Source of the DNA: Ligustrum vulgare
Taxonomy: Eukaryota > Streptophyta > Magnoliopsida > Lamiales > Oleaceae
Direction: 5' to 3'
Length of the DNA stretch: 64,000 nt
Assembly (NCBI GenBank): GCA_963555705.1
Contig: OY743176.1
Span: 38,672,497 to 38,736,496 of the forward strand
Below the pieces are notes generated by a model that searched no databases, was not told the DNA's origin, and was given only the letters and a program-made list of their open reading frames with translations. The translations under genes were made by a program, and so were the position numbers. Positions 32,369-44,887 of this stretch are shown here, in pieces. Each line of letters starts with the position of its first letter. Within the stretch, counting starts at the first letter, position 1.

Positions 32369-35300
32369 CTACAGTTTTTCATCAACAATTTTATACACAT
32401 GAAGGTCAATCAGTTCAAATGAACCTTAAGGCAACCAATAAACTTTCAACTCGGCCAATGAGATGCAATTCGAAAATGCTCCTTTGCACTCTCAATCGAA
32501 ACCCTGCTCAATTCAGTATTCCAGATCCTCAAAACAAGCACCATACATGCAATGAGTCACTACAAGAAAAAAAGTCTTTCGCAACGTGCACAAAATTATG
32601 CTAATACCCTTTTGCAGCGTTCATGTGCATGTTGCGAAGTGAGGTGTTTCCGTAGATGGTGAGTCTTTTGCAACGTGCATCGCGCATTGCAAAAGAGTTA
32701 TTGCGCATTGCAAATGACTCTATTGCAACGTGCTTTGAGTGCAATGCAGGTTGCAAAATCCCAGGTTCAATGCAGGTTGCAAAATCCCAGGCCTTTTGCA
32801 ACTTGCAATGCATGTTGCAAAATCCAAGGTCTATTGCAACGTGTACTGAGCGTTGCAAAAGGCATGTATTTTGCAACGCGCATTGCATGTTGCAAAAGGC
32901 TAATCTTGCAATTTTTTTTATTTTTTATATACAAATCATGCAATTTACTTTACTATTAAATGAGAATGAATTAGGAAACAATTCCTAGTCATCTAGGATT
33001 TCAACAAGCATCCACAATCAGAGTGATCCTTTTAATAATCACAAAGGAAACTGTAAAAATGTTAGGAATTAGAAAAACTCAAAAAAATTAGAAAAACTGG
33101 GAGAGGTTATTACATAAATTGAAGAACAAAATAGGATATTACATAGCCTTGCAGAGGGAAGAGGAATCTTGTCATCGCATTAATTCAAACTAACAAACAT
33201 ATACGTGATAACCATAACCAAATTGTAATGTATTCTACGGAGTCTTGTTCGAATTTTTAATTTGATATAAATCAGTGTACGTACCTTTCTCCCCTAGTTT
33301 TGTTCAAATCTTTGTATCACACTCGTAGATTATTTGCATCCATATCCGAGCTACAATTTGCTACCTTTTAATTTCTATTACTAACTGCTCTAAAAAACTG
33401 TCTCTCCAGTCATTTTTACTGTGTCTTTAGCTAATTAATATATTTAGTTTTCAATACAAATCTAGCTAAGTGATTGAAAACTTAGTAGACAAAAGCATCA
33501 AATTAGCTTCAACCCCCGAAAGAACGTTGTGTGTATGTTCAAGAGAGAGAAGAGAGGAAATTAGAGAACCTTGAGCTAGAATAATGGAAGAGTTTTCCAG
33601 ATGCAGAAAAACAATTAGGGCAATCTTAGCATCACAAAGAGTAGAAAGTTCTTGAGCCTTCTTAAAAAAAAAAACCTCCTCTTCTCTTTGAAATGGTCAC
33701 TTGGCGTCCCGTCGGGTTATCATTCTTCTTTATCTGAATCTTCAGTCTCACCATTTTCACAATACACTCACTGCAAACAAAGATTATCCGTATGTTTCGT
33801 CAGTATCAAAAGAAATGTACACAGGATAGAGGGACGATAAAGAAGAGCGGTATTTGATAAAAATAAAGAAATAAAGAAGCAAAGCATATCTCCAAGTACA
33901 ATACAGAATCTGAAAGCACAACCAAAAAAAAATGGAAATCACATCCAAGAGAGAGAGGAAGAGAAAGAGGGCCAATCTATCTTATCTATATATATAAATA
34001 GAAACGAAAGAGGAAGCCATTAGAATCGTTCAGTTTTTTGCATAAACTTAAGAAAACTTTATCTGGGAAACAGTTCTTTTTTGGCTTTTAAGCTAAGCTG
34101 AACATCCTCTAAGCACTCATTTAAGCATTCCTTCACCACCCCAACCCCCAACCAAATAAAAAAACAAAAAAAAAAAAGGAATTTTATTGCTGGTAATTTT
34201 TTTTCTACCTTGCTTGCTTAGTAGATGTTAATTGTGCATCGTTTGAACCTCAAAAAACATCCTTTCATCATTTTTCATCTATTGATAATTGATCCCCATT
34301 TGACATTTTACCCCACTTATAATTATCTAATTTGCCAAGCACAAACTGTTTTACAATGTGTTCGGCTATTTTGTTTATTTTTTGATTATAATCATTCCAA
34401 TTTTCAATACAACTTTTTAACCACATATCTTTTTTCTCTCCAATTTTTAACCATTTATTTACCTCGAGATTTGAAAAAGCAAATGTTTATAACTAAAAAT
34501 GAAGCCGCCGAACGGATGCTTTATGCCAGAATAATATGGAAAAAGCTCACATTTCATGTCAGATGAAACTTGAATAATTAGATCAAACAGAATTAAGAAA
34601 GAAATATAAGTTGAAATCAACTATAATGAATAGACACGTCCAGCACTATTCGTCAAACATAACCTTATAGTTTGAGGATAGTTTTCTCCATATTTTGTCA
34701 CATCACTATTTATAAAAAGTCACCAAATAGAGGCTTACTTATTACAAGTGCATGTCGACATACTTTTTTAGAAAGTAAGCAACTTAGACATATTTTCTAG
34801 CAAAATTTGGGTATAAGAATGAGTAAATTTGAAAATTATATATTGGAGAACTTTTTTCTCAAAGTAGAATTATCCTTACTTTCAAACTATAATAGCAATA
34901 CTCTGGTGGACAAAATATGAAGGAAACCATAATGGCCGTTGAATTATCCTAACTTTCAAACTATAAGGCAGTACTGTGGTGGACAAAATATGGATGAAAC
35001 TATAATGGCAGTACGCTGTGTTTCAGTTTAATAAATGATATCAAATCACATTCTCAAATTCACATTCTCAAATCAATATGAACTTAAAATTTAATTGCAA
35101 AAAGCGTTGCACAATTGCACTAACCTTGCAGCTGGGGCTTGGTCTAGACCGAGTCAGGCTGCAATTGGAAATATGATATGCATTAATCATTTATTGAAAT
35201 TGGAAAGGAAGAAGAAAAAACAGAAAATGTTAATTACTTAATTTCCCCTGAAATTCAGAGAAGATTAGAATCAGAAATTTTCTATTTTGTCCAAAAAAGG

Positions 35301-36560
35301 TAAGAACCCTAACCTGTGCAAGATTGAGTCGAGAAGTGAAGGATTCGAGTATCCAGCAGGCATTGGGCGAGGAGGAGGAGCGGCGCTGCTTAGCTTCAGT
35401 TGCTGTGGAAGAGGGTTTGCTCGAAGAATTAGATTCGAAGTCTAGCCTCCTTCAAATACACGTGAAAAGAGACTAGGTGGAGCTGGAGCGACCACAGTGG
35501 AAAGCGGAACTGATGATTAATATGGAGTCTCAATCTGTAGAGGAGCGGCGCCAGTGGAGGGCAGAGCTGGAGTAACCACAGTTGAAGGCGGAGTCTGGAG
35601 GGGGGGGGGGACCGAATGTTTTGGGCGAGAAGATTGAATGTGCTCGCGGTTTGGGTTTTTCTTGATGTATAAACACGATTTGCAATTTATAGTTGCAACT
35701 TTTGGTAAATGTACAACTTAGTCCAGAAATCTTTTCGCACCGCGCAATGTGCGTTGCCAAAGGTTATTCTAATGCACGTTGCAAAAGTATCTTTGGCAAC
35801 ACGCATTGGGCGTTGTGAAAGTCACTTTAGCAACGTGCAATGTCCGTTGCCAAAAACTAATCTTACCCAATGCGCAATGCACTTTGTCAAAGGCTGAACT
35901 AAAGGAAACATTTTCTAAACGTTGCAAAAGCTTATTATTAGCAACACTCACTTACTGAATGTTGCTAAAAGTCAAATAAATGAATCAAAGGCAACATGCA
36001 ACAAGTGAATGTTGCGATAGGCCCCTTTTAGCAAAATCCAATTAATGAATGTTGTCGTTTGCAAAAGGCCTTTTTTCTTGTAGTGAGTGAATGGATGTTG
36101 TGTGCTAATTAACTCTCTTTCTTTCCTGATATATAAAACCTCATCTATATACCCTCCTTCACAATCAGGAATTTATAAATACTATTTGGCCATGGAGTTT
36201 AAATTATTTCTGCATGTAGAAACTTGAAGTCCGGTTTATTTCTTCATACAAAGACTAGTATCAATACTTTATTTACTAATCTTGAATATTTTTAATTTTT
36301 ACCATTTAGGTTTGCTGCTATTTAATTTCTACTCCTCTCTTTATATACGATATGCGTATACTATTACAATGCAATTAAAGGAATATTGGATTACGTAAGA
36401 AAAATTTACACGACCACTAGACAAAATTACTCTTCTCCAATGATGCAGTGCGATTCACGTGTCTATTTGATCGAAGAAATTAATAGAATGAGATGAATAT
36501 TTTGAAATCATCGAGAAGATTTACTCAATGAATTCAAATGATACGGACATTTTTTGCTAA
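32369..36560 (+). repeat. Backbone repeat, copy 2 (interrupted by a CACTA element)
   Basis: 32369-32557 and 36086-36560 together match 18490-19135 (gtttttcatc.acaattttata, then the exon-like fragment, then ctcatctata). They are split by the CACTA element at 32558-36085. The exon-like fragment at 32390-32557 is cut by the insertion in its CNE codon stretch. Confidence 0.8.
32558..36085. mobile_element. Complete non-autonomous CACTA element, 3.5 kb
   Basis: Both ends read CACTACAAGAAAAAA inward, with target duplication AGT (32555-32557 and 36086-36088). Backbone copies at 18680 and 44875 show the uninterrupted site (caatgagtgcaggg). Subterminal zones (32575-32910 and 35735-36075) consist of units like TTGCAACGTGCA..GCGTTGCAAAAG in both orientations. 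I see no transposase domains. The interior 33000-35730 is mostly AT-rich; 35320-35640 is GC-richer (gaggaggaggagcggcgctgc) and includes a G9 run at about 35602. It may be promoter or captured sequence, but no family is recognised. Confidence 0.88.
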
Positions 36561-36708
36561 ATGAAATAAGAAACGAGATCACTAAACTAAGAATATAAAA
36601 CAACCATTTTTTCAAACAAAACCCTAATCAACATTCATTCCTTCCAGAAACCCTAATACAGAATAATCAAACCTAATTATGGCAATATTAATACAGATTA
36701 AATCTCCT

Positions 36709-37149
36709 CTAAGAGCTGGTGAACCTTGTGACAGCCTTTGTACCTTCAGAAACGGAATGCTTAGCCAATTCTCCAGGCAGAGCCAATATCACAGCTGTCT
36801 GAATGTCCCAAGAAGTGATGTTGGGCTTCTTCTTGTACCTGGAAAGCTTGAAGGACTCCTGAGCCAATTTCTCAAAGATATCATTGATGAAGCTGTTCAT
36901 TATAATTTATACCCATGGCCTTGCTAGAAATTCCAATGTTGGGGTGGACCTGTTCCACACCTTGAAGATGTAGATCTTGTAGGTCTCAACACTCTTCTTC
37001 ACCCGCTTCTTCTTCTTCTTCTTGTCTCCAGCCGCTACGCCACCTTCTTTCGGTAATTTCTTTCCAGCTTTCGGTTTTTTCTCCACCGAAGCCTTCTCAA
37101 TGGTGGGTTTCTTCTCTGCCGCCTTTGGAGCCACATATTTTTTTTTCAT
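36709..37149 (-). pseudogene. H2B-like: Histone H2B pseudogene
   Basis: The minus strand starts [15 protein letters not shown] with the Lys/Pro-rich H2B tail, then [14 protein letters not shown], the start of the histone fold. A one-base deletion shifts the frame, and a stop follows in a small insertion near the GIMNSF site. The original frame then resumes as [19 protein letters not shown], then [20 protein letters not shown] and ends [12 protein letters not shown], the H2B C-terminus. Total span matches a plant H2B of about 145 residues. H2B pairs with H2A in nucleosomes. Several normally invariant residues are changed (for example R to W before DIQTA), so the copy is dead. Plant H2B genes are intronless, so retro- or DNA-copying cannot be distinguished. 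It sits between two backbone pieces. Confidence 0.92.
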
Positions 37150-37194
37150 AGAGAAAAAGAGTGCCTTCTGGATTTAGGAAATTTGGTATAAGAT

Positions 37195-38290
37195 TAGATT
37201 GATCACGTTTATCTTTGATAATTTTCTGCTCTAGATCTTTATGATAATTGTGAAAATGCTACTGTATTTCACTAATGGAGGAAGAAAACTCAAACTCTGG
37301 AAGACACGAAAATATAAATCATCAAAAGGTGCTTCACGTCATAGTATTTAAGATCCCTTTTTTTTTTTTTTTTTTTTTGTAGTGATAGCAAAAAACTATC
37401 ATTGGTACCTCAAGTCCTGTGGTATTTCATCAACAATTTTATACATGAAGGTCAATCAGTTCCAATGAACCTGGAGGCCCCCAATAAACTTTCAACTCGG
37501 CCAATGAGAAGAAATTCCAAAATGCTTCCTTGCACTCTCAACAGAAAGCCTGCTGAATTCAGTATTCCAGATCCTCAAAACAAGTACCATACGTACGTGC
37601 AATGAGTGCAGGGATGTTTTATGCTAATTACCTCTCTTTGTTTTCTGATATATAAAACCTCATCTATATATCCTCCTTCACAATCAGGAATTAAATACTG
37701 TTTGGTCATGGAGTGTAAATTATTTCTTCATGTAGAAACTTGAAGTCTGGTTTATTTCTTTATGCAAAGACTAATATCAATACTTTATTTAATGATCTTG
37801 AACATTTTTAATTTTGACCATTTAGTTTTGCTGCTATTTAATTTCTACTCCTCTCTTTATATATTATATAAATATACTATTACAATATAATTAAAGGGAA
37901 AATGGATTAGGTAATAAAATTTATGCACGGCCACTAGACAAAATTACTCTTCTCAAATGATGTGAGTGCTATCCACGTGTCTATTTGATGGAAGAAATTA
38001 ATAGAATGAGATGAATAGTTTGAAATCATAGAGATTATTTACACAATGAATACTAATGACATGGACATTTTTTGCTAAATATCCCTACTCCATATTAGCT
38101 CCTCTCCGTAGTTTTGATGTCATGCATTTCTTGTACAATAACTTTTCACATATGAATAAAATCCATCACAGTTAATAAAAATAAGAAGTCTAATGACCAT
38201 TCAAATCACCTGAAACACACGTCGAACTCAATAACTTATTTTGAATTATATTATAACATATTTACTGGATTCAGAAAGAGCAAAAGAAAA
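37195..38290 (+). repeat. Backbone repeat, copy 3
   Basis: Matches 18250-19330 and on to the 'cagaaatagcaaaagaaa' motif near 19900, without the RNase H remnant. It holds a T18-type homopolymer (about 37360-37378) and the exon-like fragment at 37428-37612. 38291-38458 is unrelated AT-rich sequence with nothing recognised, before the large duplication starts. Confidence 0.75.
37428..37612 (+). pseudogene. Exon-like backbone fragment, divergent copy
   Basis: The HEGQSVPMNLEAPN and PDPQNKYHT segments match the fragment at 18520-18692, with private substitutions and a 4-bp insertion (cgta) near the CNEC end. Confidence 0.4.
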
Positions 38291-39014
38291 TAAGGATCTG
38301 TTTGATATCCACTATTTTCCATAGAAAATGAAAAGTTTTAACACATTTTCTAGCTTTTGTTCTGTTTGAAAGAAAAAAATTTCCGGGTAAAAAAATTTCC
38401 TTCTTTTCAGCACGTGACCCTTTTTTCCTTCAAAGGCTTGAAACCGTATTCCCAAAAAAAATTGTTTTCTAAAGTTTTATAGGCGAAATTATATCCCAAA
38501 AAAATTATTTTTGTGCGAAGAATTCAGTCCCGCCTATACAAATCTTATTTTATAGGCGGAATTTTGTGGGCTAAGTATACATATTTTTGGAGACAAATTT
38601 TTACACCTACAAAATCTTATTTTGCGGGAAAAAACAATCTTTACCTACAAATCTTATTTCGTATGCGCATTATTTGTAGAAAAAACAAAATTTTCAAATT
38701 CTACGTACAAAATCTCATTTTGTGGGGAAAGACAATCTTTACATACAAATCTCAATTTGTATGCGCATTATTTATAGGGAAAGAAAAATTTTCTTGTATT
38801 GTATATACAATTCCAACAATCAATTTTTGTCCTCGTATGATTGGGAAATATAATCAAATTCTTTCGAAGTGGATGCAGAAGAATTCTTCCGTAAAGTATT
38901 TCATCCCAGCAATCACCATCCGATTTTCAATAGGGGAAGGAATCGGAGTTTTTCTCAAAAAGTTCACTGTTTTCACATAAACATCAATCAAAGGGTCTTA
39001 ATTTGTTGCGTTCA

Positions 39015-39975
39015 TGATGTGATCCGGACCAGGCATCGAAGGGCGAAGTCGAGACATCGGCAGTGTGACGGTGATCTACATGGAAAATGGAGCAAGTTCC
39101 ATGTTGGAAGCGAACCGAGAAGACGAAAGAATCAAGTCAAGCCGAGTGCACGAAATTGTTTATGCAGAAAAGGCCTTACGGCCGTAAGGGAAATCATTCA
39201 CGGCCGTAAATCATATAATCACCGCCGTAAAAGCTATTGTCACTGCCGTAATCAATTGTCGAAGAAAAAGGAAGAAATTCTGCAGAACGACGCTTACGGC
39301 CGTAACATTCAAAAAAGGGAAACTTCACGGCCGTAAGAAATTCGTCACGGCCGTAACTAATAAATCAGATTTTTTATCAGAAAGGCCATTACGGACGTAA
39401 AAGGATTGTCACGGCCGTAACTGGGTAGCGGCCAGATTTTTGCGAGATTTTAATTATTTTATTCCTTTTTTAGTTTTTGGTTATTTTCCTAGTTTAGAAT
39501 TTTAGTATAATTAGAATTCTATTTTGAGTAAATTAGATGTTAGGTTATTTTGCTTATTTATACGCATTTCCATTCATTGTAAAAGACAAACAAGTTTGAG
39601 TTGATTAATAAAATTTGTGAGAGGATTCTCCAAAATTGAGAGGTTGAGTTTATTCCCTTTTTCTTGAACTTATCAAAGATCCGTTCTTTGTGGCGTTCTT
39701 CCAGCAAACTTATCAAATATTCGCAAGAATATTTGTGGCGTTTCCAAATTCGATACTTATCAAGGAAATTGACAAGTCCTTGTGGCGTTCACCAATCTTG
39801 GTTCTTCAATCCGCATCGTCATAAATTGCGTCGTGATTGTCGGGTCAAGGCTTTACCGTCATCCTATACTTATTTTTCGTTGTTTGTCTTGTGTCGATCT
39901 GATTTAGATCTTTCCTAAGTTTTAAATATCGTTATTCCGCGTGTTCGACGATATTCCTCGACCGGGATCTCGTCA
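39015..39975 (+). repeat. 5' LTR of the gypsy element
   Basis: Starts TGATGTGATCCGGACC and ends CTCGTCA. It contains several copies of the palindrome TTACGGCCGTAA or one-base variants (39175-39430), and then tandem gtggcg(t)ttc motifs in 39685-39800. Confidence 0.93.
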
Positions 39976-39977
39976 TC

Positions 39978-39989
39978 TGGTATCAGAGC
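39978..39989 (+). promoter_or_regulatory. Primer-binding site of the gypsy element
   Basis: TGGTATCAGAGC two bases after the 5' LTR, complementary to initiator-Met tRNA. Confidence 0.92.
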
Positions 39990-40266
39990 TTGGATCTATT
40001 TCAGATTCTTGCGTTTCTTGATTTTTCTTGATTTTTTCGTGTTCTACGCGTTCTTCGTGTCAGTCATAAATTTTTCCAGTTTGATCTATAAGAGTCAGTC
40101 CCAAAAATTCAAAAGTGTTTTTCTTCTTCGTTATTCGTCCAAATTTAGTTCCGTTTTTTCTGTCATACTCGTAGTCCAATTCTTTGGCAGATTATAAAAA
40201 AAAAAAAAATTCCGAAAATTTTCAAATATTCCCAAATATTTCAAATTTCCTTGTTTGTGTCTAAAA

Positions 40267-42339
40267 ATGTCTGATAGAGAGGTTTCCACATCTTCATCTT
40301 CTATTGGAGACAGAAAACAGCCCAGAAGTGTGAACAGAAGGAATGAACAGGGTAACAATGATATGGCAGCAATGAGGGCGCAGTTTGAGAGGCTTATGGC
40401 ACAGATGGAAAATCGGGGTGCCGAGCGGGATCAATCTCATGATGGTTCTCGGGTTAAGAGAAATAATAAGCGTGAGGTTGGTATGGGTGATGAGGATATG
40501 GGAAGTGAAAGTGGAAGTATATCTTTGTGTAGTATCCGAAGGAGGGATAGAGGAGATAGGAATGAAAGGAGGCATGATAGGGAGCGTCGTGATGCTAGGA
40601 GGTATCGTAGGGGTGGAGATGATGTTGATGACGACCTTGGGAAAATTAAAGTGAAAATACCATCGTTCCAGGGTAGGAGTGATCCGGAGGCATACTTGGA
40701 TTGGGAGACAAAGGTTGAACGGCTTTTTGATTGTAATAATTATTCAGAAAAGAAGAAGGTGAAATTAGCCGTGATTGAATTCATCGACTACGCAAATATT
40801 TGGTGGGATCAACTAGTTACGGGTAGGAAGAGGAACCTTGAGGAGCCGGTGGAGACTTGGGGTGAATTAAAAACCATAATGAGGAAGCGGTTTGTGCCGA
40901 CTCATTATTATAGGGATATTTACCATAGGCTGCAGGGTATGACTCAGGGATCGAGGAGTGTAGAGGATTATCACAAGGATATGGAGGTGGCGATGTTCGG
41001 GCTAACGTGGTGGAGGATCGGGAAGCTATGATGGCTAGGTTTCTGAGTAGGCTGAATAAAGATATTGCCAATGTCATTGAGCTGCAACATTATGTGGAGC
41101 TGGATGGTGCATATGGCCATGAAGGTGGAAAGACAGCTAAGGCAAAAGGGGGCAGCAAGACACTCACCATCTTATCCTACATCACAACCTAAGCAGGAAT
41201 CCAACGTTGAACATAACCCGAAAGGGAAGGAGGAGCCTACGACGAAAGGTAAAAATATTTCTGAATCTCAAACTACTCGGGATAGAAATATTAAATGTTT
41301 TAAGTGCTTGGGTATGGGTCATATAGCATCCCAGTGTCCAAATAGGAAGCTAATGATTTTGCGTGATAATGGTGAAATTAGTTCCGAGGATGAATTTAAG
41401 GGAATGCCTAAGTTAGTGGATGTTGGAGCTAGTAGTAGTGATGAGGAAGGATTGACCTATCCTGAAAAAGAATCATTTGTTAATCGGCGTGTCCTTAGCG
41501 CTAGGGCTAGGGTGGATGAAATTGGTGAGCAAAGGGATAATCTTTTTCATACTAGGTGCTTGGTGGGCAAAAACGCTTGTGGTATGGTGATTGACGGGGG
41601 AAGTTGTACTAATGTGGTTAGTACATTGTTGATTAATAAATTGGGGTTAAGCTTGATGAAACATCCAAACCCTTATAAATTGCAATGGCTGACCGAGTCG
41701 GGGGAAATTAAGGTAAATAAGCAGGCTACGGTCAATTTTGCCATCGGGGGTTATAAGGATGAGGTGGTTTGTGACGTGGTACCTATGCATGTTGGTCATA
41801 TATTGTTGGGGCGACCCTGGCAGCATGACAGGAGGGTAGTGCATGATGGGTTTAAGAATCAATATTCATTTGTGAAGGGTGGGAAGAAATTTACACTTAT
41901 TCCGTTATCTCCAAAAGAAGCTCAAAATGACCAATTGAAAATAAAGCGCGAGTTCGAGGGGAAAAATAAGAGCGTTGAGGCCACGACCTCAGAAAAAGGA
42001 GAGGGTATGAAAATTGAAAACAAGAGAGTTGAGGCCACGACCTCAGAAAAAGGTGAGCTTGAGAGTGAAAATAAAAAGAAAAGGGAGTCCACCACAAAAA
42101 TGAGTTTATTTGCATTTGCTAACATATCCCTCCCCAGTTCTACTAAATCTGTTTTGCAGGGACATAAATCAAAACATGAACGTAAAGCGGGAAAGAAAGT
42201 TATTGGCCAAAATAAGCAGCCCAAGAGTCTAAAGGATTGCATGACGCTTAAAAATAATCATCGAGCCCGGGAAAGCAGGAGGAATTTGAAAAGCCGACCA
42301 AAAATGGATTCGAGGTCGAATCCTTTTCAAGAGAGGGAG
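40267..42339 (+). pseudogene. Gypsy gag with protease, two frameshifts, pol core deleted
   Basis: The reading starts MSDREVSTSSS. It includes a charged Arg/Asp-rich linker and the gag domain (segment WDQLVTG..ETWGELKTIMRKRF, then YHRLQGMTQGSRSVEDYHKD). A missing base near 40995 shifts the frame into ANVVEDREAMMARFLSRLNK, and a second shift near 41100 leads into HMAMKVERQL. The zinc knuckle CFKCLGMGHIASQC lies at about 41296-41337 and the protease active-site region MVIDGGSCTNVVS at about 41584-41622. Beyond that, a repeated VEATTSEKGE motif (41970-42055) and a basic tail reach the polypurine tract. Gag packages element RNA and protease processes the polyprotein. The frameshifts and missing polymerase make it non-autonomous. 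Confidence 0.9.
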
Positions 42340-42341
42340 TA

Positions 42342-43324
42342 TAATGTGATCCGGACCAGGCATCGAAGGGCGAAGTCGAGACATCGGCAGTGTGACGGTG
42401 ATCTACATGGAAAACGGAGCAAGTTCCATGTTGGAAGCGAACCGAGAAGACGAAAGAATCAAGCCAAGCCGAGTGCACGAAATTGTTTATGCAGAAAAGG
42501 CCTTACGGCCGTAAGGGAAATCATTCACGGCTGTAAATCATATAATCACGACTGTAAAAGCTATTGTCACGACCGTAATCAATTGTCGAAGAAAAAGGAA
42601 GAAATTCTGCAGAACGACGCTTACGGCCGTAAGCTTGGAAGTTACGGCCGTAACATTCAAAAAAGGGAAACTTCACGACCGTAAGAAATTCGTCACGGCC
42701 GTAACTAATAAATCAGATTTTTTATCAGAAAGGCCATTACGGCCATAAAAGGATTGTCACGGCCGTAACTGGGTAGCAGCCAGATTTTTGCGAGATTTTA
42801 ATTATTTTATTCTTTTTTTAGTTTTTGGTTATTTTCCTAGTTTAGAATTTTAGTATAATTAGAATTCTATTTTGAGTAAATTAGATGTTAGGTTATTTTG
42901 CTTATTTATACGCTTTTCCATTCATTGTAAAAGACAGACAAGTTTGAGTTGATTAATAAAATTTGTGAGAGGATTCTCCAAAATTGAGAGGTTGAGTTTA
43001 TTCCCTTTTTCTTGAACTTATCAAAGATCCGTTCTTTGTGGCGTTCTTCCAGCAAACTTATCAAATATTCGCAAGAATATTTGTGGCGTTTCCAAATTCG
43101 ATACTTATCAAGGAAATTGACAAGTCCTTGTGGCGTTCACCAATCTTGGTTCTTCAATCCGCATCGTCATAAATTGCGTCGTGATTGTCGGGTCAAGGCT
43201 TTACCGTCATTCTATCCTTATTTTTTCGTTGTTTGTCTTGTGTCGATGTGATTTAGATCTTTCCTAGGTTTTAATTGTCGTTATTCCGCGTGTTCGACGA
43301 GATTCCCCGATTGGGATCGCGTCA
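42342..43324 (+). repeat. 3' LTR of the gypsy element
   Basis: Starts TAATGTGATCC (TG mutated to TA) and ends GCGTCA. It carries an extra ~21-bp unit (gcttggaagttacggccgtaa) absent from the 5' LTR, and a few CpG-to-TpG changes in the palindromes. Confidence 0.92.
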
Positions 43325-44264
43325 GTTCACGTTTATGTAGTGCTGGTAAAAGCTCTAAGAAGTAAGTATCCTCTTTAAACAGCAAGAGCCAAATAATTCT
43401 AGAAATTTAATTTTTTTTCTTGCCTACTTTAGATTTACATATGTTTGAGAAGTAAAAAGATATGAAAATTTGAAGTCACAATTTTTCTTTTAAATAATTT
43501 ACGTTCTCGCAACACAATACGCACATCGATCGTAAAAAGTAAACTCTGTTGTATTGATTTATTGAAAAAGGTAAAAATTTATTGGCTGCTCGTGATCCAG
43601 GAGTAAAGAAACCTCATTAATTATGTAGAGTTCTAACAACACAATTGTTGTCCTAGAATGAAAGGGAAATATAATCCAGTTCTTCAATGTGGGTACAAAA
43701 GAATTCGTCCATAAACCCGTTTCTCCCTGCAATCGCCACTCGAGCTTCAATAGGGAATAGAATCGGAGTTTACTCAAAAGTTCGCTACTATCAAAAGCAA
43801 AATCTTTCTAAGGGTCTTATTCATTACCGTCTTCCGTTCTAGGGATGGTGAGAGCTCGAAGAAGCATGCATCTTCTTTAAATTCCCAGAGATTAACTTTG
43901 CGAAAAATTCACTCATCTTTTTTACCCTGATTTAGATTTACTTGTTTTTGACACATAAAAACAATTGATAGTTTTAAGTTATACGGTTTTTTTTTTTTAA
44001 AAAGTTAAGCTCTTGCGCACGGTCTAGTGTATGTTGTGCTGTGGAAAGATCGAAGAAGCATGCATCTGTTTTTTTCTGCATTTTTTAGATTTGCTTATGA
44101 TTGAGAAATAAAAACAAATGAAATTTGAAGTCATAATGATTTTTTTAATTGATCAACCATTTTTGTGACAGTAGGGATTCATATATTCCATATATCAATG
44201 GAAATAATAAACTAGATATACTAATAGGAATATAAAACAAACATTTAAGGTAGGATATAAGATT

Positions 44265-44444
44265 GTATAATTCTAGGGACACATTTTTTGGAGAAATTTT
44301 TAAGTGACATTGTGACATGTCACACATTCATTGCGTGATGAAAATAACTAACACATCACTCATTTTTTTGCCACCCAATGAATGTGTGACATGTCATAAT
44401 ATCACTTAAAAATGTCCCCAAAGAATGTGTTCCTAGAATTACTC
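44265..44444. mobile_element. 180-bp MITE, MULE type (second copy, by segmental duplication)
   Basis: Identical in arrangement to 18070-18249, with the same TATAAGATT duplication at both ends (44256-44264 and 44445-44453). It was present before the large duplication. Confidence 0.8.
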
Positions 44445-44718
44445 TATAAGATTAGATTAATAATGTTTGTATTCGATAATTTTCTGCTCTATATCTTTGA
44501 GATACTAGAGAAAAGCCTACCTTATGTTGCACATCAAATGTAAGAAATGTTTGGAGCAAGAAAACTCAAACTCAGGAAGACACAAAAATATAAAACGTCA
44601 AAAGGTGCTTTACGTCAAAGCATTTAATTAAGATCCTTCTTTTTTGTAAGGATAAGCAAAAAATCTATCCTTGATACCTCATGGTTTTTCATCGACAATT
44701 TTATACGGACGAAGGTCA

Positions 44719-44887
44719 GTCAGTTCAAATGAACCTGGAGATCCCCCAATAAAATTTCAACTCGGCCAATGAGAAGCAATTCGAGAATGCTCCTTTGCAC
44801 TTTCAACCGATGTACCCTGCGGAATTCATTATTCCAGATCCTCAGAACAAGCACCATACATGCAATGAGTGCAGGGATGTTCTGTGC
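44719..44887 (+). pseudogene. Exon-like backbone fragment, copy in second duplicate
   Basis: Same fragment as 18520-18692, carried by the segmental duplication with the same frame break and the same CNEC tail. Confidence 0.4.

Larger units (their letters stand above)
39015..43324 (+). mobile_element. Non-autonomous Ty3/gypsy element, gag-protease only
   Basis: A 961-bp 5' LTR (39015-39975) and 983-bp 3' LTR (42342-43324) are nearly identical, with target duplication GTTCA (39010-39014 and 43325-43329). The uninterrupted site is in copy 1 at about 17148 (ttgcgttcacgttt). A Met-tRNA primer-binding site (39978-39989) and a polypurine tract (AAGAGAGGGAG, about 42329-42339) are in place. Gag and protease are recognisable but reverse transcriptase, RNase H and integrase are absent; protease-linked sequence joins directly to the pol C-terminal tail. 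The element therefore needs a helper. Confidence 0.93.

Noticed and set aside
32656..32988. Cys-rich open frames (110 aa and others)
   Set aside because: Composed of the TTGCAACGTGCA subterminal repeats of a CACTA element.
42340..42684. Continuation of the gypsy frame into the LTR with Arg-rich protein
   Set aside because: It is read-through of pol-tail sequence into the 3' LTR; the same peptide appears in the 5' LTR at 38869-39336 only because the LTR is repeated.
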